Below are positions 17,276 to 26,880 of a DNA stretch of 63,915 bases, one piece after another. Location of the stretch: assembly GCA_035527755.1 (NCBI GenBank), contig DATKZX010000001.1:1-63915 (forward strand). Reading direction: 5' to 3'. The DNA comes from Methanomassiliicoccales archaeon (GTDB lineage: Archaea > Thermoplasmatota > Thermoplasmata > Methanomassiliicoccales > UBA472). Made by a program: the position numbers and the translations under genes. The notes beneath the pieces are model-generated. The model ran no database searches. It was not told the origin of the DNA and saw only the letters and a program-made list of their open reading frames with translations. Every line of letters begins with the position of its first letter. The stretch's first letter is position 1.

Positions 17276-17692
17276 TCAGAAGTTCCACCTGCGATTGGCG
17301 ATCAGCAGCACCAGATAGGTGAACGTCAGGCCGAGGACCACGGCGGGGATGGTGGATATGCCGCCGAAGAAAGAGTCCCAGGCCAGCAGTACCAATCCCC
17401 AGGCCAGTAAGGAGATGGTGGAGGTGACGGCGTTGCTCGTGTTGCTCAAGGAGCCCGAGGCCATCCTTGTCTCGAAGCGCATGATGTACCTACCTACGAA
17501 CTGGAACGTGAACAAAGGACCGATGGCCACCCACCCGAAGAGAGGGGAGGAGAATAGATCGCTCGTCTCCTGATCATGCACCGCCATGGACATCAGTATG
17601 CTCACGCCTATGAACCAGATCACCCAAATGATCGCTCCGACCGCGCTCGCCTCTCGCTCCTGTGGGGTGATTTTGAACCATTTGAACGCCAA
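17276..17692 (-). CDS. Small membrane protein, four predicted helices
   Basis: A 138-residue hydrophobic protein with four transmembrane segments (about 17-38, 50-72, 84-105 and 110-130). It is not recognised. It lies between trm1 and purA on the opposite strand; the 180 bases between its start and purA hold both promoters and no other gene that I can see. Confidence 0.6.
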   Translation of the reverse strand: MAFKWFKITPQEREASAVGAIIWVIWFIGVSILMSMAVHDQETSDLFSSPLFGWVAIGPLFTFQFVGRYIMRFETRMASGSLSNTSNAVTSTISLLAWGLVLLAWDSFFGGISTIPAVVLGLTFTYLVLLIANRRWNF

Positions 17693-17875
17693 GTGTCCGT
17701 TCCCTCCCTTGGTCCGAGCCCGCCCGGGTCCCCTTGTTCCAAATAATTACAGCCCTTTTCTCGGTATTAAAGGGTGATGAGAGCATTCTCATTTCGTAAG
17801 CGACATCCGGCTGGGCCAAAGCGCCGATGAAGAAGGTTTTATCTATGTTGGCCCTTTTTGCGAACCGGTGAGAAA

Positions 17876-19165
17876 TTGCCGAGCATAGCGGTCATCGGGG
17901 CCCAATGGGGAGATGAGGGCAAGGGCAAGATCACGGATTTTGAGGCCGACAGGGCTGATATGGTGGTCCGCTATCAGGGCGGTTCCAACGCCGGACATAC
18001 CATCAAGGTGGGCGAGGAAGTGTTCGCCCTTCATGTTCTTCCTTCGGGCATTGTTCGCCCGGGGGTCATCAACGTCATCGGCAACGGGGTCATCGTCGAC
18101 CTCATCAGCCTGGACAAGGAGATCGCCGAGATACAGGACCGGGGGCGGTCAGTGGACGGCCTGAGGATCTCAGACCGGGCGAACATCATCCTCAATTGGC
18201 ACCGTCTGCTGGACGGGGCGGAGGAGCGATTGCGCGGGAAGAAGGTCGTGGGAACGACCGGCAAGGGGATCGGCCCCTGTTACTCGGACAAGATCTCTCG
18301 TAGCGGTATTCGCATGGGCGACCTGCTGGACGCGGAGCTGTTGAAGGAGCGCCTCGACACGGTGATGCCGATGAAGCTCAAGACAATGGAGATGCTGGAG
18401 GTGCGGCTGGCCCAGACCAAGGACGAGCTGCTCTCCGATCTCCTCACCTACGGCAAGAAGTATGGAAGATATATCACCGACACCTCGGTGCTGGTGAACG
18501 ATGCTTTGGACCACGGAAAGAACGTTCTGTTCGAGGGGGCCCAGGGCACTATGCTGGACATCGATCACGGCACCTATCCTTTCGTCACTTCCTCCAACTG
18601 CGTCGCTGGCGCGATCTGCACCGGTGCGGGTGTGGGACCGAAGAGGGTGGACGAGATCATGGGGATACTGAAGGCCTACACCACCCGAGTGGGCGCTGGC
18701 CCTTTCCCTACGGAGTTGAACGACGCCACCGGTGAGCTGCTGATGAACGTCGGCGGAGAGTTCGGAACGACCACGGGACGTCCCCGCAGATGCGGCTGGT
18801 TGGACCTGCTCATCGTGGAGCACGCCGCCCGGTTGAACGGATTGACACAGTTCGCCGTCACCAAGCTGGACGTGCTCAATGATATGAAGAAGCTCAAGGT
18901 CGCCACGGCCTATGAGATCGACGGCAAGCACGTGGAGCACGTTCCAGGAAATTTCATGAAGCTTGAAAGGGCCGTCCCCGTCTACGAGGAACTGGACGGT
19001 TGGCAGGGCTGGAAGGCCGAGGAGACCATGGAGATCGTGCGCGGGGGTTACGATGCCCTTCCAAAGGAGATGCGCCAGTACATAGGTTATATCGAGGACA
19101 GGTCCAAGGTCCCGGTCAAGATCATCAGTATCGGAAAGGGCCGTGAAGAGACCATAAGACGGTAG
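17876..19165 (+). CDS. purA: Adenylosuccinate synthetase
   Basis: GTP-dependent ligase joining IMP and aspartate on the way to AMP. The protein begins with the GTP loop AVIGAQWGDEGKGK (catalytic Asp and Lys), then NAGHTIKVG (catalytic His) and VGTTGKGIGPCY, with FEGAQGTMLDIDHGTYPFVT mid-protein. Full length is about 429 residues. The start is taken as TTG at 17876, which has GGTGA just before it and a TATA-like TTTTATCTAT near 17837; an in-frame TTG at 17858 is the alternative. Confidence 0.96.
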   Translation: MPSIAVIGAQWGDEGKGKITDFEADRADMVVRYQGGSNAGHTIKVGEEVFALHVLPSGIVRPGVINVIGNGVIVDLISLDKEIAEIQDRGRSVDGLRISDRANIILNWHRLLDGAEERLRGKKVVGTTGKGIGPCYSDKISRSGIRMGDLLDAELLKERLDTVMPMKLKTMEMLEVRLAQTKDELLSDLLTYGKKYGRYITDTSVLVNDALDHGKNVLFEGAQGTMLDIDHGTYPFVTSSNCVAGAICTGAGVGPKRVDEIMGILKAYTTRVGAGPFPTELNDATGELLMNVGGEFGTTTGRPRRCGWLDLLIVEHAARLNGLTQFAVTKLDVLNDMKKLKVATAYEIDGKHVEHVPGNFMKLERAVPVYEELDGWQGWKAEETMEIVRGGYDALPKEMRQYIGYIEDRSKVPVKIISIGKGREETIRR

Positions 19166-19220
19166 GTTCTCCGATGTCGTAGGCTTTGGGAGCTTTCTGA
19201 ATAGACCATGTCCTGATGCT

Positions 19221-19480
19221 TCACTGATCTTTTACCCATTTCAAGATGACGGGGTCGTTCCTGGGCGTAGCAGTTCCGTCAGCCTTCTTTGGGTATCCGA
19301 AGATCAGGGGGCGATCAACCTGTGACCTTCTGGCATCTCTAGGTCCTTTAGGACCCCGGGGTCCTAACCTAGGGATGAGGCGAGATCTATCCAGCAACTT
19401 TTAATTCCTAGAGAATGGGCGGTGAGCATCATGTTACCGGCGCATAATACGCCGTTCTGAGCATGATCAACGGAATGGAC
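19221..19480 (-). pseudogene. Nitroreductase-family pseudogene (C-terminal half)
   Basis: Reading the minus strand gives strongly nitroreductase-like peptides: NMMLTAHSLGIKSCWIDLA, then LKDLEMPEGHRLIAP, then LIFGYPKKADGTATPRND with the typical ending ILKW. An in-frame TAG interrupts the frame between the first two, and a one-base deletion in a run of five C (near 19308) shifts the frame between the last two. The N-terminal half and a start codon are not recognisable toward 19660. This is the main content of the otherwise empty 500 bases between purA and the zinc-ribbon protein. An intact family member is at 31756-32301. Confidence 0.75.
19348..19367. repeat. 20-base perfect palindrome
   Basis: TTAGGACCCC and its exact complement meet with no spacer, inside the nitroreductase pseudogene and including its in-frame TAG. 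A second, competing hairpin (GGTCC-ttta-GGACC, 19342-19355) overlaps it. Either it arose after the gene decayed or it is a chance product of GC-rich codons. Confidence 0.5.
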
Positions 19481-19663
19481 ATACCCTACTGGCCAAAGAA
19501 ATGGAGGGTCCCTCATTGGGCGTTTAACATCGGAACTTTGGCGCCATTGTTCATCACAATGTTGATCGGGATAGGACCTGACGATCGATCGACAGTTCCC
19601 GGTCGATGGAACATGTTATAAAAATGAATGGAAGAGGTTTGTTCTAAAGATGGTTGGCGTACC

Positions 19664-20290
19664 TCACTTCACCAGACCCATGCGGAGCATGCCTGCGAAG
19701 AGCATGCCGAGGCCAGCGGCTGTGATCAAACCGCCTTGCATCCCGATGGTGTCGCCGAAGGTGGCGGCCAGTCCCCAGAGGATGAAGACGATACCGAACA
19801 CCAGCACCAGCATGTCCATGACCTGACCTAAGGCCTTCATCATGGCCGGCATAACGACCATGACCACAGCGAGAACGCCCACGACCAAGGCTGCGAACCC
19901 CAGGAGCACCGGTGCGAACTGCACAGGTCCCCACCAGGTCAGGGCATCCAGGTTCTGGAATCCCGCGGCCACCAAGAGGAGCGCGGAGATGATGAACAGG
20001 CTGTCGGTCAGGTCGATCTTGCGTACGGTCGGCACCCTCTGCTGTGATGGCATTGGCGGCTGCTGCTGATAGTACCCGCCCTGAGGCGGACCGAACTGCT
20101 GTGGCTGCCCTCCATATTGCTGGGGGGGCTGCTGATATTGCCCCTGGGGCGGTTGCTGATTCTGATCAGGGTACTGTTGATATTGCTGAGGGGGCTGCTG
20201 GTACCCTGGCTGTACCAGGGAAGCGCCACACTTCGGACAATTGGAACTGTTGTCCATGATGTAGTCCATTCCACAATTGTTACATCTCAT
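19664..20290 (-). CDS. Zinc-ribbon protein with Gln/Pro-rich linker and four-helix membrane domain
   Basis: A 208-residue protein in three parts: a zinc ribbon (residues 1-25, CNNCG and CPKCG), a low-complexity linker of about 70 residues dominated by Q, P, Y and G, and a C-terminal membrane domain with four hydrophobic helices (about 98-200). Such zinc-ribbon membrane proteins are common in Thermoplasmata and unassigned. The linker is likely disordered and cytoplasmic. Confidence 0.75.
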   Translation of the reverse strand: MRCNNCGMDYIMDNSSNCPKCGASLVQPGYQQPPQQYQQYPDQNQQPPQGQYQQPPQQYGGQPQQFGPPQGGYYQQQPPMPSQQRVPTVRKIDLTDSLFIISALLLVAAGFQNLDALTWWGPVQFAPVLLGFAALVVGVLAVVMVVMPAMMKALGQVMDMLVLVFGIVFILWGLAATFGDTIGMQGGLITAAGLGMLFAGMLRMGLVK

Positions 20291-20438
20291 GATCTATCCT
20301 CATTTTCAAACGGATAAGAATTGTGATTTAATAATGATTGCTGGCAATGGCTCTTATCTTGATAGACCCTGTATTCACATATCTCACCAGTGGGTGGTCG
20401 CACCATACAAATATGGCCATCCACATCGGGTTTTTACA

Positions 20439-21242
20439 ATGGAACTGGGTCTTAAGACGGACATCTGCGTAGAAAATGTGTCCAAAGAACTGAAGTATCA
20501 TGGTGGCAAGTGGGCGACCGCCCATGGCTCATATTTCTCCGACCTGATCAAGGCCGCCCCCATGTTGGACGCGGCCCATTCGACCGCTGAACGCTGTCGC
20601 CCGGAGGTCATCGCCGATATAGGCGGAGGGACAGGTTTCCTACTAAGGCATCTCGGGGACCGTTTGAACGGTCTCCGGCCACGCCTGGTCAATGTGGACA
20701 TTTCGGACGAGCAGCTCCAAGTTTGCAGGGAACGAGGGCTGGACACTTTATTCTGCTCCGCCCTGGACCTGCGACGCGAGATGCTCCTGGGCGAAGTGGA
20801 ACGGCTCATGCTGATCTCACGTTCGGTCCTGCATTATTTCGGCAGGGAGGGGCAGGACCGCTTCCTCTCCTCGCTGCGATCGGTCATGGAGGAAGGGGAG
20901 ATGCTGGTGCATCAGCCTGCATGCTTCGCCTCGAAGGAGGAGAAGGAATGCATGAACGAGCTCTATCCCATGATGGGCGTGGACAAGTTCTACATGACGC
21001 CGGATGAACTGCGTGCGGCGCACGAGCGCAACGGATGGAAGGTGGTGGAGATATTGAACGCGCCTTCCCTGGACCTATGCTCCGAGGACCTTGCCGAACG
21101 CTATGCCCTGGGGAACACCGATCTGGAAAGGTTGTGCGGCACTCTGCGCAGATACGGATTGGACCGTGGGACCTTCGAGGTCGGCGACAAACGCTTCCGC
21201 GGTCCCTTCACATACCGCATCGTCATAGCCAAGGCCAATTGA
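20439..21242 (+). CDS. Class I SAM-dependent methyltransferase
   Basis: A 267-residue methyltransferase. Motif I is VIADIGGGTGFLLRHLG, followed by VNVDISDEQLQVC (acidic motif II) and LMLISRSVLHYFG. The ATG at 20439 is preferred; the frame stays open to 20277 but that part looks unlike protein. Substrate is unknown. It ends 20 bases from the convergent UbiD gene. Confidence 0.8.
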   Translation: MELGLKTDICVENVSKELKYHGGKWATAHGSYFSDLIKAAPMLDAAHSTAERCRPEVIADIGGGTGFLLRHLGDRLNGLRPRLVNVDISDEQLQVCRERGLDTLFCSALDLRREMLLGEVERLMLISRSVLHYFGREGQDRFLSSLRSVMEEGEMLVHQPACFASKEEKECMNELYPMMGVDKFYMTPDELRAAHERNGWKVVEILNAPSLDLCSEDLAERYALGNTDLERLCGTLRRYGLDRGTFEVGDKRFRGPFTYRIVIAKAN

Positions 21243-21262
21243 TACGATCTTTGACACCATCC

Positions 21263-22531
21263 CTATGGCAGTGTGGCCTTGTCGAACGCCTTGGTGTCGC
21301 CCAAAGGCTTCGTGGCATCGATCGCCAACTTAGACGTCGTACCTTCGGCGCTGGGGTCGAGCGAGGAACCGGCGGCGTTATTGATGACCAATAGTCCGCG
21401 TGACGCCTGGAAGCGGCTCGCTACCGCCCATTCCACCTGTCGATCGTCGTAGATATCGATGTCCTGATCGACGACGATGACCTGCTTCATGGACGGGTGT
21501 CCAGTGAACGCGGCCATGGCGGCGTTCATGGCGTCGCCCTCCTTGTTCTTGGTGATGGAGATGACCCCGTTTAGCCAGCAGCACCCTCCTTCGGTAAGGC
21601 GTACGGCGTGTATCCTTGGCACCACCTGCCTCACGGTCTTGAAGATGACCGGTTCGCGGGGCAATCCCATCAACAGATAATGCTCCAATCCTCCTGGGAG
21701 TATGAGATGCAGGACCGCGTCCTTCCTCTGGTAGAGGCGGTCCACCTGGAACACCGGCTGTGTGCGGACGATGTCGTAGGTGCCGGTTATGTCAACGAAC
21801 GGTCCCTCGTCCACCATCTCGGAGGTGAGGCGTCCTTCCAGAACGTAGTCGGCGTCCGCGGGGACCGGGATTCCGGTCTTGGTGCGTCGGACCTTCAATC
21901 CCTCCTTGAGGCCGATGAAGCGTAAAGCGCTGGCGATCTCCAGCTCGTTCATCTCGAAATCGGTGGAGGTAGCTCCGGCCAACAGGACCGAGGGGCAGGT
22001 GCCAATGACGAAGGCCACTTTCAGCTCCTCACCCTTCTCCTTGGCCAGCTTGTGCATGGTGAAAAGATGACGGGGGACCAGTCGAATGGCGAACTTGTTA
22101 CCTTCCATCAGCATCAGGCGGTGGAAGGAGATGTTCAGCTTGCCTTCGAACTCGGCGATAGCTACACCGGCGGTGACGTACCTTCCGCCATCCTCCGGGA
22201 AATATTTGGGGATGGGCAGGTCCATCAGGTCGAACTTCTCTTTGACGATGTCCTCGAAACCGGCCTTCTTGACCTCTTCCACTGGCCGCGGGGATGCTAA
22301 TGCTTGCAGGAGCGCCTTGGTAAGACCGCCCTTCTTCAGCCCCAGCGCATCGGTCACCCGGTCCCGGTCGCTCCATAGATTGCCGGCGGCCATTCGCCCG
22401 TTCAGGTCCTTGAAGAGCACCGGGGAGCGCTGCTCCTCCATGAGGATGCGGGTCGGCTCGATCTCCAGCGGCACGGTACGGTCGATGGTCCTGACCCCGA
22501 CCATCCGGTCCAGGAGATTTTGGATCGCCAT
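21263..22531 (-). CDS. UbiD-family prenyl-FMN-dependent decarboxylase
   Basis: A 422-residue UbiD-family protein: NLWSDRDRV at the N-terminus, GRYVTAGVAIAEFEGKLNIS, and later EGPFVDITGTYD and GGCCWLNGVISITK are typical segments. UbiD enzymes use prenylated FMN to (de)carboxylate unsaturated acids. In archaea a member acts as trans-anhydromevalonate phosphate decarboxylase in isoprenoid synthesis, which is the leading candidate here, since archaeal genomes often have just one UbiD. It is divergent from gltX. The UbiX-type prenyl-FMN maker is not in the window. Confidence 0.88.
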   Translation of the reverse strand: MAIQNLLDRMVGVRTIDRTVPLEIEPTRILMEEQRSPVLFKDLNGRMAAGNLWSDRDRVTDALGLKKGGLTKALLQALASPRPVEEVKKAGFEDIVKEKFDLMDLPIPKYFPEDGGRYVTAGVAIAEFEGKLNISFHRLMLMEGNKFAIRLVPRHLFTMHKLAKEKGEELKVAFVIGTCPSVLLAGATSTDFEMNELEIASALRFIGLKEGLKVRRTKTGIPVPADADYVLEGRLTSEMVDEGPFVDITGTYDIVRTQPVFQVDRLYQRKDAVLHLILPGGLEHYLLMGLPREPVIFKTVRQVVPRIHAVRLTEGGCCWLNGVISITKNKEGDAMNAAMAAFTGHPSMKQVIVVDQDIDIYDDRQVEWAVASRFQASRGLLVINNAAGSSLDPSAEGTTSKLAIDATKPLGDTKAFDKATLP

Positions 22532-22618
22532 GGGCGTGAATTACCGTACCACGATATAACCAATGCGCCCCAGGGTCGCAACGAAAGTTAAAAAATAGAA
22601 GGGGGATATCGGCGAACG

Positions 22619-24304
22619 ATGACAGAGAACGACCTGGAGATGACCGTCAGGAAGTACGCCCTGCAGAACGCGGTGTTATACGCTGGAAAGGCCAACCCCA
22701 AAGCGGTTCAGGGAAAGGTACTGGCCGAATCTCCCGAATACCGTTCTCGCGTCAAGGAGGTGCTGCCTCTGATCGCCTCCATCGTGGAACAGGTCAATTC
22801 CATGACCCCGGAGGCTCAGCACATCGAACTGGAGGGTATCGATTCCTCCCTGCTGGTACGGGAGAAGAGCGAGAGGCGTGTCGGTCTGCCGCCTTTGCCC
22901 AACGCCGTTCAGGGGAAGGTCGTCATGCGCTTCGCCCCCGGTCCTTCCGGCCCTTTGCACCTGGGCCACACCCGCGTCGCCATACTCAACGATGATTATT
23001 GCCGGACATACGACGGAAAGTTCATCAACCGCATCGAGGACACCAATCCGGAAAAGATCGATCCTGACGCTTACGACATGATACCTGAGGACCTGGAATG
23101 GCTGGGCGTCAAGGTCCATCAGACCGTGGTCCAGAGCGACCGGTTCGAACTATACTACGATGTCGCCCGGCAGATCATCGAGCTGGGGAAGGCCTACGTG
23201 TGCACCTGTTCGGCGGAGGAGTGGAGAGGGCTCAAGGAGAAGTGCCTGCCCTGCCCGCATCACGAAGAGGACGTCGCGACGACCATGGAGAAGTTCGAGA
23301 AGATGCTGGCCGGACATTACGAAGAGGGGAAGGCCATCCTGGTCATCAAGACCGACCTCAAGCATCCGAACCCGGCGATACGTGATTTCGTCGGATTCCG
23401 CATCGTGACCTCCAAACCTCATCCGCTGAAGGGAAGCAAGTACTGCGTCTACCCCATGATGAACTTCTCCGTGGCCACGGACGATCATCTTCTCGGTCTC
23501 ACCCACGTGCTCCGCGGCAAGGACCATTTGAACAACACCCTGCGGCAGGCGTACATGTTCAACTACCTGGGTTGGGAGAAGCCCCACTACACCCACTACG
23601 GGCTGGTCTCCGTTCCGGACGCCATACTGAAGACCTCCACGGTCGGCATCGGCATAAGATCGGGGGAGTACAGCGGCTGGGACGACGTGCGGTTGGGAAC
23701 GGTACGCGCGCTGGCAAAAAGAGGTTTCCAGGCAGAGGCCATCCGGGCCTATTGGGTCGACTGCGGGATCAAGGAGACCGACGTCGAGTTCTCTTGGGAT
23801 AATATCTACGCGTACAACAAAGCGATAGTGGACAAGGTCGCGAACCGCTACTTCTTCGTTTGGGACCCTGTTCCGTTGCAGGTATGCGGAGCGCAGGAGC
23901 TGAGCGCCAAGGTGCCGCTCCATCCCGACCATCCCGAGCTGGGGATGAGGGAGTTCCACATGACCTCCCCCATCATCATCAACGTGGTGGAGAAGGACCT
24001 CCAGAACGGCATGGAGGCCGGCAGGGTACGCTTGAAGGACCTGGGCAACGTGGAGTTCCGTTCCGGCAAGGCCACCTATCTGGGGAACGACCTGTCGATA
24101 TTGAAGGAAGGCGTTCGCATCATCCACTGGGTACCGGACAACTGCTACCCCGCCTCCGTGCACATGCCTACGGGAGAGGTCAAGGACGGTTTCGTCGAGG
24201 CTTTGCCAAAAAGTGAGGAGGGCAAGGTCGTGCAGTTCGAGAGGTTCGGTTTCGTCAAGGTGGAGAAGGTGGCGCCGAAGCTGGTGGCCTACTTCACGCA
24301 CTGA
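22619..24304 (+). CDS. gltX: Glutamyl-tRNA synthetase, archaeal type
   Basis: A 561-residue class Ib synthetase with the archaeal/eukaryal N-terminal helical region and C-terminal beta-barrel anticodon domain. The HIGH motif is GPLHLGHTR at about 110-118, INRIEDTNPEKID follows, and the KMSKS-equivalent is the archaeal LKTSTVGI near 340, then GWDDVRLGTVRAL. It abuts the convergent LysE gene with no spacer. Confidence 0.95.
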   Translation: MTENDLEMTVRKYALQNAVLYAGKANPKAVQGKVLAESPEYRSRVKEVLPLIASIVEQVNSMTPEAQHIELEGIDSSLLVREKSERRVGLPPLPNAVQGKVVMRFAPGPSGPLHLGHTRVAILNDDYCRTYDGKFINRIEDTNPEKIDPDAYDMIPEDLEWLGVKVHQTVVQSDRFELYYDVARQIIELGKAYVCTCSAEEWRGLKEKCLPCPHHEEDVATTMEKFEKMLAGHYEEGKAILVIKTDLKHPNPAIRDFVGFRIVTSKPHPLKGSKYCVYPMMNFSVATDDHLLGLTHVLRGKDHLNNTLRQAYMFNYLGWEKPHYTHYGLVSVPDAILKTSTVGIGIRSGEYSGWDDVRLGTVRALAKRGFQAEAIRAYWVDCGIKETDVEFSWDNIYAYNKAIVDKVANRYFFVWDPVPLQVCGAQELSAKVPLHPDHPELGMREFHMTSPIIINVVEKDLQNGMEAGRVRLKDLGNVEFRSGKATYLGNDLSILKEGVRIIHWVPDNCYPASVHMPTGEVKDGFVEALPKSEEGKVVQFERFGFVKVEKVAPKLVAYFTH

Positions 24305-24925
24305 TCAGACCAGGAACGTGTTCCAGAGCAGGCTTACCGCGAAGTACATCATCACCAGGGCGCAGATGAAGCTTATGCCCCGGAACAACTTTGGTGTGAC
24401 GTATCTGCGCCCATAGCCGATGAGCGCGGAATAACCAATGCCCCATATCACGGCCCCGGTGAAGTAACCTAGGTAGAAGATGACGAAGTCCATGAGCTGC
24501 GGCTCGAGGATGATCACCGCGATGGCCGAGCTGCCGATGCCGATCCAGAAGGGTATCTGAAAGGGGTTGACGAAAGATATCACGACCCCGGTCATGAAGT
24601 CCGATCTGCCTGTGAGGACCTGAGGTTCCGGCATGTCCTTCCGCCTGGCGTCCTGAAAACCGTGGTAGGCCAGGTAGATGAGTATGGTCCCGCCCAACGC
24701 TCCCAGTACGTACCGGGCGACATCGTTATCCCAGACGAACGCCAGCCCGACCAGTGCTATCACCGCCCAGGTCATGTCCCCGACTATCGAGCCGGTCTCC
24801 ACCCTGAAGGCGCGGTGGAACCCGCCGGTGACACCGACGCGCAGCGCCTGGGTGTTGACCGCCCCGGGCATGCCGCAGAAGATGAGGCTTAGCACCAAGG
24901 CGGAGAAGAAGAGCACTTCGTACAT
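24305..24925 (-). CDS. LysE/RhtB-family exporter, second paralogue
   Basis: A 206-residue membrane protein with about six helices and the CGMPGAVNTQALR variant of the PGP signature, plus SFVNPFQIPFWIG. Probably exports an amino acid or metabolite. It begins 38 bases after feoB ends, so it could be read from the iron operon, but a TATA-like GGATTTATGAAG about 25 bases before the ATG suggests its own leaderless promoter. Confidence 0.85.
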   Translation of the reverse strand: MYEVLFFSALVLSLIFCGMPGAVNTQALRVGVTGGFHRAFRVETGSIVGDMTWAVIALVGLAFVWDNDVARYVLGALGGTILIYLAYHGFQDARRKDMPEPQVLTGRSDFMTGVVISFVNPFQIPFWIGIGSSAIAVIILEPQLMDFVIFYLGYFTGAVIWGIGYSALIGYGRRYVTPKLFRGISFICALVMMYFAVSLLWNTFLV

Positions 24926-24963
24926 CTGCCCCCAGTAATGGTTACTTCATAAATCCATTTTCC

Positions 24964-26874
24964 TCAGAGCAGGGACGATAGAATGAAGTGCGCCGTTCCC
25001 CCCAGCGCGAAGGCCAGGGTGATGGAGGCGAAGGTCACTTTAAGCGAATCCTTCAGCCCGTACTCCCTTATCATCACGGCCAGGGCCGACATGCAGGGCA
25101 TGAAGGTGGCCATTATCAAAGCGAAGACGAAGAGCTGTTCCACGGTCATCACCGATGCCAGATCCGCTGTGCCGAAGAGCACGATGAGCAGTTGAAAGGA
25201 CATTTCCTTCCTCAATATGCCGAATATCAGGGCGATGATGATGATCGCGGGCAGACCTAGGAATCCCACGGTGAAGAAGGACAGAGGGTCCACGATCGAT
25301 TGCAGGATGCCGTAGGCCGAAAGCAGTTCCAACGCGATGGAACCGACCAGCAGTATGGGGAAGGCGATGAAGAAGAACTCCTTGAGCCTCATGATGGTCT
25401 TCCGAGCCACGTTCTTTGCCAGGGGCATCGCCAGGTCGGGTATCTCGATCATCAGGCTGCTTGGTTCGAACTTGATGGCCCTGTGCAGGAGCAGCGCCAG
25501 TAAAAGCACCAATGCCAGAAGGATGAGGAGTATCGTCATCACGTAGATGAAACCGCCATAGTTGCCCACCGTTCCGACGATGACCGCCATCTGTGCCGAG
25601 CAGGGAACGGCCATGACGATTATGGTGGCGATGATCAATTTCTCCCGGTGGGACTCTATGACCCTGGTGGCCAGTATTGCCGGCACGTTGCAGCCCATAC
25701 CCACCAGCATGGGGATGATCGCCTGACCGTGCAGACCGATCTTGTGCATGACGCTGTCCAGGAGCACCACCACCCGGGGAAGGTACCCGGAATCCTCCAG
25801 CAACGCCAGGATCAGGTAGAACAGCAGTATGTACGGTATTACGATGGCCAGGATCGCCTGGATGCTGAGGTCCAGACCGGACGCTATCGCCGGTCCGAAG
25901 TCCCCGCCGATGGTCTGCCCCATTTCGATGAAGAAGTTGCCCACCAGGTCGGCGTACAATGAGAGCAGGTTCGCCTCCAGCCACGCCCCCAACAGAATGA
26001 TGGTCAGCAGCACCCCGGCCAGAACACACAATAGGATAGGTATGCCAGTGGCCGGACGCAAGGTCAGGTCGGAAAGCCTCTGCCCCCGAGTACGAGGTTG
26101 CGGCCTGGAGGTCACCACCTGAGATATTATTCGACCGGCCTCGCCGTAGCGATCGCGGTTGATGTGCACCTCCATGTCCTCGTTGTGCTCGGCCTTGAAC
26201 TCCTCCCGTAGGCGCTTGACCTTGGAGCGCGTGTCCGGGGTGATGCCCTCGGTGAAGTTGCCATCCCCCTCCAGCAATTTGATGAACGCCCCCCGGGGAG
26301 GGTATTTCAGCTTTACTTCGCCCATCCCTCGGATGAGCACTTCAAGGTAGGCCTCGATATGCGAATCGTAGCGGACCCGGAAGTCGGTCGGTCCTTTAAC
26401 ATAGCCGCCGATGGTCTTCAACAGTTCGTCGATGCCTTCCCCCGTAACGGCCACGGTGGGCACCACCGGGACGCCCAGTGCTCTTGACAGGGCAGGAACG
26501 TCAATATCGCCCCGTTTTCGGGCCACGTCCATCATATTGAGCGCCACCACCACGGGAAAGCCCAGCTCGATGAGCTGAGCGATGAGTACCAGGGACGGTT
26601 CCAGACGGGTGGCGTCGGCCACCACCAGCACCAGGTCCGGGTCGGACTCGAAGAGCATGCGCGAGGCCACTATCTGGTCCTCCGCTCCGGCGCTCAAGGA
26701 GTACAGACCGGGGAGGTCCACCACGGTGACGTTGCTTCCTTCGATCTTCACCTCCCCCTTGAGAAATTCCACGGTGGTGCCGGGATAGTTGGAAGAGATC
26801 GCGCCGATCCCGGTGAGCCTATTGAAAACGACGCTCTTTCCTACATTAGGGTTGCCAACCAGTAGGATCTCCAA
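24964..26874 (-). CDS. feoB: Ferrous iron transporter FeoB
   Basis: A 636-residue FeoB. The N-terminal G domain has G1 GNPNVGKS (7-14), G3 DLPG and G4 NMMD; a helical GDI-like spacer follows, then a membrane domain with two Gate motifs including the cysteine-containing GMGCNVPAI and AVPCSAQM. It imports Fe2+ across the membrane. It starts six bases after the DtxR-FeoA gene, forming a regulator-transporter operon; the FeoA module is fused to the regulator, so there is no separate feoA. Confidence 0.96.
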   Translation of the reverse strand: MEILLVGNPNVGKSVVFNRLTGIGAISSNYPGTTVEFLKGEVKIEGSNVTVVDLPGLYSLSAGAEDQIVASRMLFESDPDLVLVVADATRLEPSLVLIAQLIELGFPVVVALNMMDVARKRGDIDVPALSRALGVPVVPTVAVTGEGIDELLKTIGGYVKGPTDFRVRYDSHIEAYLEVLIRGMGEVKLKYPPRGAFIKLLEGDGNFTEGITPDTRSKVKRLREEFKAEHNEDMEVHINRDRYGEAGRIISQVVTSRPQPRTRGQRLSDLTLRPATGIPILLCVLAGVLLTIILLGAWLEANLLSLYADLVGNFFIEMGQTIGGDFGPAIASGLDLSIQAILAIVIPYILLFYLILALLEDSGYLPRVVVLLDSVMHKIGLHGQAIIPMLVGMGCNVPAILATRVIESHREKLIIATIIVMAVPCSAQMAVIVGTVGNYGGFIYVMTILLILLALVLLLALLLHRAIKFEPSSLMIEIPDLAMPLAKNVARKTIMRLKEFFFIAFPILLVGSIALELLSAYGILQSIVDPLSFFTVGFLGLPAIIIIALIFGILRKEMSFQLLIVLFGTADLASVMTVEQLFVFALIMATFMPCMSALAVMIREYGLKDSLKVTFASITLAFALGGTAHFILSSLL

Positions 26875-26880
26875 GTTCCA

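Noticed and set aside
19463-19621. A 52-codon plus-strand frame with one hydrophobic helix
   Set aside because: It partly overlaps the minus-strand nitroreductase pseudogene and has no clear ribosome-binding site; more likely an antisense shadow than a gene.
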